NCBI GenBank assembly: GCA_008711295.1
Contig: VUYV01000521.1
Span: 62,001-126,000 of the forward strand
DNA from: Anarhynchus alexandrinus
Lineage: Eukaryota > Chordata > Aves > Charadriiformes > Charadriidae
Length of the DNA: 64,000 nucleotides
Reading direction: 5' to 3'
The translations under genes and the position numbers were made by a program. Shown here one piece after another: positions 15,401-24,400 of the stretch (position 1 is its first letter; every line of letters begins with the position of its first letter). The notes beneath the pieces are model-generated. The model was not told where the DNA came from and did no database searches. It saw only the letters and a program-made list of their open reading frames with translations.

Positions 15401-18400
15401 TTCAAATCTGGGCTATGTGGGAGCAGCCAGCCCACATAGCCTGCAACAGAGTGGACACAGCCAGTCTCACCAAGACCATGGCTTTCTCCTGGGTGTGGAC
15501 CACAAGGACAGTGTGGACAAAACTCTATGTTATTTATTTATTTATTTATTTATATGAACCTAGAGCTTGAACAATGGTAATAGTGCTCATACTCTCCCAC
15601 TCAAACACAGCGTCTCTTCAGTGCCGAATCCCCACGTGCAGGTGGGTGGGATGGTGGCACTGGGGCGATGCACACATGTGGTCTCGCTTAAACAAAGTGG
15701 GTGAACAGAAGCACATCAGAATCTGTAATGGCATCATCATACTAGCTGATTAGTGTGCAGCACCATTAATATACTACGTGATAACATTTTGCCAGTGCTG
15801 CGCAGCGAGGACATTGCGGCAAAAGCCATCTCGAACAGCAGTGACTGGCTGGTACTAAAGCTAAACCGTGGAAAGGTCTCTCTTGTTGAGCAAGCCTGCT
15901 TGCCAGTGATGGGAGGGAAGCGGGGGTGCTGGTGACTCACAGCTCTCCTGTTTCAAGAAGAAAAGATATCTGGCCTAAGGATTGTCTGCCTTATGCAGAA
16001 AGGGCAGTAGACCCGCTGTAATGGCCCTGAGGAGGAGAGCGCCCTGTGGATTCCTCCCGTGCATGTCTACTGAGAAGAGACACCAGAGAACAGAGCCAAA
16101 AAGCATGAGCTAAAAGAAATATGAAAAGCTAACACTGCTCCCTCTTCCTCACGCAGAGCTGGAGGGGTGACCAGACATCCAATTTCCTCTGTGCTTCCCC
16201 AATAGAAATAACGCGGCTGACTGATTTTGAAGGTCAGCACTCAGAGCAAAGTTGCCTTCTCCCTGGCCTTGTGTTTTGTTTGTCATGCCCACCTAGGCTC
16301 AGCCGTTTCCATGTTGTTTTTTTTTTTTTAAATTAAGCACTCCCAAATTGAAATCTCTTCTGTTTATGCCACAGATCTCCCAGAGCTTAAAAAATAAACA
16401 AAGAGGGATGAGCAGAGACTCTCTCACATGGAGATACGCAAGGCTGTCTCAGGCCCAGCAGCCGCTTCGTTAATGTAGTGCTCCCGTTGTTTGACACTTG
16501 TGCTGCACTGTCAGGTTGCATCAGGCAGAGCAGCTGTTGTGCAAATCCAGCTGTGGTGCATCCAAGGTGCAAGCTGGTAGGTGTACGCTGCGTGGCACAA
16601 TGTTGTGCGCTATGGATGCTCCCTCCGACCAAATGGACGGATTCACCTGGGATATGCCACAACTTCCTTCTGCTGGATGGAAGAACTAGCTCAGTTCTCA
16701 TTCCCTTCCCGCTGCATCCTCTCTGATGGCCCACGAGTTGCTGCTAGTCTGACCTGAACACCCCCTTTGCTCCTTCTTCTCAGGCTTATGCGCTGGAAGG
16801 GAATTTGGAGCTGGAGCTGGTGAGAACTGCCTGCATGTGCAAAGTGGTGATCTGCTGCCGGGTGACCCCGCTGCAGAAGGCCCAGGTGGTGGAGCTGGTG
16901 AAGAAGTACAAGAAGGCTGTGACCCTGGCAATCGGAGATGGTGCCAACGATGTCAGCATGATCAAAAGTGAGTGGTGGATGACAGCCGGCATGCTCTAAC
17001 TAAAGTGGCTCACTGATGTATTTGCTATCTGAGGTGGCCTAGCAGCAGGAACACATATCTGAGTGCCTTCTGTACCACCTTCTTCGTGGCACCAAGGGAC
17101 TGTGTCCAAGGCTTTGGCAGGTTTCTCCAGAGCACTGTCACTATAGGCTACTCGTGTCTCCTGCCTTCCAGGACACACAGGAGGGCTCTTTGCTGTGCTC
17201 CCACCTCCAGGATTGCAGGAAGCTAAGGTGGCACTTACTGCCAATTTCTCTGTTTCTACCTTAGAACAGACAAAAGCCCACCGGGGCCATGACATGTCCA
17301 CCCGTGTCTCTGCATGGCCACCATCACAGGGGCAATACAAAGAACAAACAAGTTTGTTTCAGGGAGGGCCTGTCTGGAATGCAGAAAGAAAATCTTCTTG
17401 CATGTAAATAGTCTGTAGAATGTTACATGACTGTTTTAAACACTTCCATGTGGTAGGGCCATTTGTCAATTATCTCCCTTGAGTCATAAATCATGGGCTT
17501 CTAGGCCCCTTCGTCCTTGAGCATCATTTGATGCTGCATTACCACAGTGAATTTATGAAAAAAAATCCCCTAACTAGGTATAATTAAATTAAGATTATTC
17601 AGAAGAGCCTATTGCTAATCTTCCTTGTGTTAATTTGCAAGAATTGATTAAGTGGAGCCTTTTAATTAAGAAAGAAAAGGCTAAGTAGGGAGCTTCAAGG
17701 GAGATAAGTCAGGCAGTCAGTAAAGAAAGGATAAGAAAAGCAAGTTAAAGTGTACATGATAATTAGAAACTACCCCTCCTCCCCCCACGAGAGGGTTGGG
17801 ACTTTGGGATTTTATCAATTCACTGTTCCGTGGAAACCCCTGAATCTAACCAACCTCCAGCCATCAAGATTGTTCTCATTAGTTAAAGCTGTATAATTAG
17901 CTGTCACATTAAACTTATGTCCATGTTTAATAAACCCAAGCTACTATTAAAAAAGACGTGACTCTTCTATCTAATGATTTGATTGAACTAATAAAGCCTA
18001 GGAAATATAAAAAGGCTACAGTCTGCCTTGTAGCACTGTGTCTGAGATATCTCTAAGGAGTTTGAAGATTTTGCTTGTCTGGAGCGGTATTTTAAGGCAG
18101 CTGGAAGGACATGCATGCATGTAAATACAAGTCACATATAAATATAAATTAAAGTGGTTTTTTTTTGTAACAGTAGCTGCTATGAACAACAGCATTTATG
18201 CTGTTGGAAAACATTCAGAAAGAAAACATGAATTGTCACTGAGAGTGTAATTTCATTCAAATAATACAAGCCCAGTTACTGGCAATGTATCACTTCAGCC
18301 AAAATCATAATGCTGCTGAAAGAATTAGTGCCCCAGAATATTTTTATTTAAAAAAAATATCTTTACATGTGACTTTTTATGAAGGTTTGGAGGGAATTAA

Positions 18401-21400
18401 CACAGTGTCCCAGTGCAGGGGACTCTTACAAAATGGGGTAATGAAAACTCTCACTGTAATGACATGATCAATAACCTTCTTGTTGCAGCTGCTCACATCG
18501 GGGTTGGTATCAGCGGCCAGGAGGGGATGCAGGCGGTCTTGTCCAGTGACTTCTCATTTGCCCAGTTCCGTTACCTGCAGCGCCTGCTCTTGGTCCATGG
18601 CCGGTGGTCCTATATCCGCATGTGCAAGTTCCTCAAATACTTCTTCTATAAGAATTTTGCCTTCACGTTAGTGCATTTCTGGTACGGCTTCTTCTCTGGC
18701 TTCTCAGCACAGGTAGGTCCAGCTTCTGCTTTCTCGTGGTCATGCCTACCATTTTCAAGTAAAGTATTTGAAAACATTTTAAAAGGAGCTAAACTAAGCC
18801 ATTGCCCCCACCTTACTGAACAGCACACAGGTCTGTCTTCTTCAGCTGTAGGAGTATAAAGCAGATACTGCTGCCTTCACTGTGCTGCTGGTAGAGGACA
18901 GACAACTGAAGACATTTAGGTGCATTATGAAGCACATGGGTACCTCGTGGGGTTTTCGTTCAAACAGCCATCAATGAAGGGTACAGATTACTCAGGGGCC
19001 TGACCAGTTTGGCACAGATCTGTGTGAGACCCATGCTTGCCCTGTTGGCACACCTGAAGCCATCAGTTTAACCCCAGGACTCCTGTGCCTGCAAGAGGGC
19101 CAAATCTCCTGCAGCGAAAAATCTGCCGGCGGTTTATGACAAACCAATCTCTGCACCCAGACCCTGGGAACGGCAGATAGCATGAACCCCCTCTCCCCGG
19201 GGCTGGAGGTGCCGGGTGTCCCCCCTCAAGGGGCGATGCTCCCCCCTGCTGGCGGCCGCTCGTGGTGCCGGGGGGAATCAGATCCTGCTCAGTATCACCT
19301 TGTACTTTCGGTCTCAGTAGCATCTTGAACCAAGATGTTCCAGCATTTAATTGTGTATCTTTTGAAAAGATGAAAAAGGCATCCTTTTGCTACCTTCATG
19401 CTCTTTTATTTCATTTTTTTTTTTCAGACTGTCTACGATGAGTGGTTCATTACGCTTTACAATTTGGTATATACTTCTCTCCCGGTGCTAGGAATGAGCC
19501 TCTTCGATCAGGTACTGTTTCTGTCACCGCTTGGTATTTTTTTACAGGGGTTTTATCTGCAGGTTCCATGAAGCAAAAGCAGCTGACTTTTTGGCTAGCT
19601 GTTGCAGTAGCTCCTAACATAGTCTCCTGCCAGTGAGACCTGAGAGTACAAAAAAAGGATGCACCAGGGAGGAGATGGTGTATTATTTGTCCTGTGGGTT
19701 TCAGTGCGTGATGAGACTCTTGGGTTAGGCTGTTGACTACAGTAAAAGCAGCCATTGCATAGTTCCCCTGAAGTAGTCACACCTTTCTACCTGTGTTCCT
19801 GAGGTCTGACAAGTGAATTTTAATGACTGCATAGAACAATGAACTAACTAGAACTCTGAAGCCAGGTTTTCCGGGTTCAGCCTTTCTAGTGGAAGTCTTA
19901 CTGCAGTAATGTCACATACACATTTTCACCTCCTGTGCTATTACTGTTCAGTAGTAAAGCTGCTCCTGTATGCCTTTTACAAGTCAAGTAAGTAGGAACT
20001 TGCTATTCCGCAATGGTTCACAGTGTTCAGTTCTAGACACTTAAGGGATCCAACTCAGACAGCCTTGCCTGTGTGTGGACCCAGTGGAGGTATTTTCTAT
20101 CCCTTAGCTTCCAGGCAACTCTCACAAGAGCAGACCGTGCAGTCTGCTTAAGATGAAGAGTAGCTTCATTTTATTTTTTTTTTTTTTTTGCAGCACTTGT
20201 CAGTTTTCTCAGCACAAGAAAGGTGAAATTCAACATGAAAAATGTGCCTAGGTGACTTTGGGATATGGCACACTCACCAGCACAACTGAGTGAATTGTGT
20301 GCTAAGCCTTTTCTTGTGGAAATGCATATCACAGGGACATGGCAACCCTAAGAGGTCTTGTGTGGTTGGTTGGGTAAGTGCCAGCAAATTTGACCATCTC
20401 CTGTCTACTTTCAGGATGTGGATGATCGTTGGAGTATGCTGTTTCCTCAGCTATATGTACCTGGCCAGCAAAACCTCTATTTCAACAAAATGGTGTTTGT
20501 CAAGTGCATGTTGCAAGGGATCTACAGCTCCCTCATTCTCTTCTTCATCCCCTATGGGGCCATGTACAATACAATGAGAAGTGATGGGAAGGCCATTGCT
20601 GACTACCAGTCCTTTGCACTGATGGTCCAGACCTGCTTACTGATCGTGGTGTCTGTACAGGTAAGGAATCCCAGGTAGTCTTTTTAGGAATTTATTGTTG
20701 TTTCATGAAGGCATCATCTAGAGGGCCACTTGGGATCTTGATAGCATTGTATTTGCTGCTGCATCTCGTGTTCTTCAAAGAAAAATTCTCTTGACACCAG
20801 ATTTCTCTCCTCAGTTCAACTGAACAACAGATTTGTATGTTATGAAAGACCTGGGTGACAGGAAAGCAGAGTCTTTGCCTTGGGAAGTTTACAGTCAAAG
20901 CAGACAGAACAGTTAATACTGGAAGTAGAGAAGGACTCATTCCAGTTTTATGGGATAGGTTTGAAGCACAGGACTCTCTGTCAGCTACCAGGCCATTATT
21001 TGCAGGGTCTCCATCATGAGGCTGTTTCTGTAGCCTGTTCTCGTGCATGATGCAGATGACAGAACTGCACTTGCTGGAAGAAATAGCAAAGACTTGGGTG
21101 GTACAAAATTCAGATGGTACTAGCAGGATAAGAGAAATGTCTTAAAAGAAAAGCTAATCAATCATACATCCCTAGATAATGTTTTCTGCTGTCTGAGGTC
21201 TTGTAGGCTCCTTCTCCTAACCTTCAGTGCTAGAACACAGCTTGGGGGTGGGGACATAAGGATGGCTCATTTGAACTTAGTAGCCTGTCTGCAGTACTGG
21301 CCACTGGTGAATGCTTGAGAAGAGTGCAACAAGGCAAATGTAGTAATGCTTGCCTTGAATGGTCTCCCATCATCCTATTATCTGTGGCTTGGTATTTCTT

Positions 21401-24400
21401 GAGACTTGAATGAATAACAGCCTTGGGAGCAGGGGTACAAAGAAGAGAACAAGATCTCTAGCTGTGTTCAGCACAGATCTGCTAAATAATTAAGGCACTG
21501 AAAATTGCTGTGTTGCTCCATTCTTTCAGATTGGCTTGGACACCTCTTACTGGACAGTTGTGAACCAGTTCTTCATCTGGGGCAGCCTTTCTGTTTACTT
21601 TGCTATCACCTTCACCATGTATAGTGATGGCATGTACCTGATCTTCACAGCCTCCTTTCCATTCGTTGGTAAGCCCTGGGACAAATACGGATTACACTCA
21701 AAATGGGCATACTTTGGGGCTTGAATCTGTTGAGTATTTCTAGTACATTTTATTGCCTCTCTAGAGGCAATAACAGAATATATTGATTGCTTTTCTGCAA
21801 GCAACACCAGGGTATCTCTGAGGTCTGCTGGGAATGCTTATTTTGGATCCCATCCATCCAGGTGAACATGTGCCACATTCACTTCCTTGCACAAGAGTGC
21901 ACGTTCACATGCAGCCACAGGATTGATCCTTTAAATAAACCTACTGAGCTGGCTGGAATGCTTTCTGCTGCTCTTTTATATTCTGTTTCCAGGTGTCTAA
22001 TTCTTACAGATATCTAGGAGCATTTTGTTTGCAGAAGGATGTGTGTTCTTTTGTAAATAAGTTAACACGTTTGTATAGGAAAGCATAGAAGTACAACATC
22101 CAGTTAGACATGAGAAAAATGTCGTGTGATTATGGTGAGCCTTCAGCCAGGTTAAATGGCAAATTCCTAACAAAAAAAAAGATAATCCAGTGATGACCAG
22201 GTCTTTGGAGTTATGCTACATAACAGATTTCTGAATGCATGCAAAAGGTGAAGGTTAACATAGAAATGAGTCTGTCTCCTGAGACTTTGACCAGGAGGAA
22301 GATGAAAGCTTAGCAAAGTAATTCAGATGTTTTTAATAGCTCTGTGCATCCCTAGCCAATATTGATAAACCATTATTATGAGCCTCTACTTTTGAAATCC
22401 CACTGCTTTTTGTTTCAAGTGTCAGGTTAGTGCATTAATCAATGCCTGTATTTCTGGATGAATTGTTAAGCCAAGACTTGTTCTGCCCATCTTCACTGCA
22501 ATACCAAGGTGCTTGGCCATTTCAGAAATATCTGAGATGCAGGTCAGTTGTTGCAATGTATTTTCCAAGCAGATGGTCACATCCACTGTGAGATGGCTTT
22601 TAGTATCAAAAGTGCTGAGTGAGAGAAGACAGAGTGTCTGTTCAGTTTCCAGAGATAGGTGAGTAACTCATTTGTCAGGGATATCTCTATCTGCTGCTCC
22701 CTTGATACTATGTAGATCAAATTAGCCATAATGTGGAGCGCTGCTTAATAAGGTCTCAGCCTGAAACCATTTTTAAGGAAAGTGTTTCTACTCTGGACTC
22801 AGACAATTTGTTTACTTTAATTTCAGTGGAGTTGTATTGCAGCAGAATTTGGCCAACTGAAAAGAAAACATTCAGCAACTTTACTGCCAACAACAGCATC
22901 ATTAAGGCTTGTAATGAGGGTTTTTGCAGACTGTTTGTTCTATCTTAGATTCCTTCAGTTTTGGAGGAGCCAGGAGTGAGCACTTTGGTTTCAGTGAAGG
23001 TGGCAGTGTCACGCCAGCACATGGCGGTTGCTCTGCCAATACGCCCATTAGGCCATGCTGTCTGCGCAGACACCCAGAGCAAGGCGTGCTCCTCTCACAG
23101 AGGGCTGTGATCCCATTGTCTACTGGCCGGTCAGGGTCAGTGCTCCATATGCTTCAGGAAATGGTGCTGGAAAGTAAGAAAATAGCGTTCCTCCTTTTGT
23201 ACTAGAGTCCTGGCAAAAGGTGATAGAGCTGGACTGCTGATAAAAAAAGGTCTTGTGAACATTTATATCAATCCTTTGCAGTGATCTGACTCTTTGTAAA
23301 GGGGTGTCGTTCACTCTGACATCCTTGTCTCCCTGAGTTGTTGCTGCAGTTGAGTCTGGACATTGCATTTTCCTTTGGTCATCTCAGACGGTGATACCCA
23401 TATCACTGTCTTCTCTACAGCAAGTTGATTTCACTGTTGGAGATGGTGTCTACTTTGAATTTTGGTGTGTTTGCCAAGTGCTTTGGAATCAGAGAGGGTG
23501 AAAGGTCCAGGTGAATGATGGTGACAGTGCCGCTGTTACGGTTTTAATCATGCTTTTGTTTTTCAGGTACGGCTCGAAACACCCTCAGCCAACCAAATGT
23601 GTGGCTAGCAATCTTCCTCAGTATCACCCTCTGCGTGCTGCCTGTAGTTGGCTTTCGATTCCTGAAGGCTCAGTTAAAGCCAACTCCCAGCGATAAAGTA
23701 AGGAGATACCTTATTAAACCAAAAGTCCTGTTTACTAGCAGCTAAGCTTACCACAGGGGCACATTGCAGGGGCCTGGCATTGCTCAGAGTGTATGTCCCT
23801 GCAGGTGCAGCCGCTGCCACGTCCCCCTGTCCCCTGTTCCCTTGAGAAGAAGGACTGAATTTGGGTTTTGGCACAGCTCAAACCACCTGCAGCTGGGACC
23901 AAGGGCTGAGATTGTTTAGATGAGGGTTAGATTGCACCGAAGCGAGGGAGCCGCACTATTTTTAGGTGCTGTGGCACAGTGGCAAAGCAGTGGAGATTTT
24001 CAGTCCTCCCGCTTCGCTGCCGCACCGTTTTCAGCCTGGCAGAGCACAGCCCTTCACCCTCCACTCAGGTGTATGGGTTTGCTGGGGATTTTTTCGACTT
24101 CAGGATTTACTTCGTTAGTAGCCAATGGTTCTATGCCCCCTTTGACACCGGCTGCCCTCCCCAGGAAGACGCGGCCATCAGGGCAAGGAGAGGCCGGGAG
24201 AGGTGGAGTGGGCAGAGAGAGAGCACAGCTCACTACAGCCGATGGACCCCTCCAGAAGATCGGCATAAACGCAGCTCCCCGGGCCGGCGTTCAAACAAGA
24301 GCATCTGCTAAATGCTGCTGCCACCTGGTGCTTCCTTCCTCTTCCTGCACCCAGCAGCACACACGAGTGTCTCCGAGCAGAGCCCCCAGGGCATGCTCCT

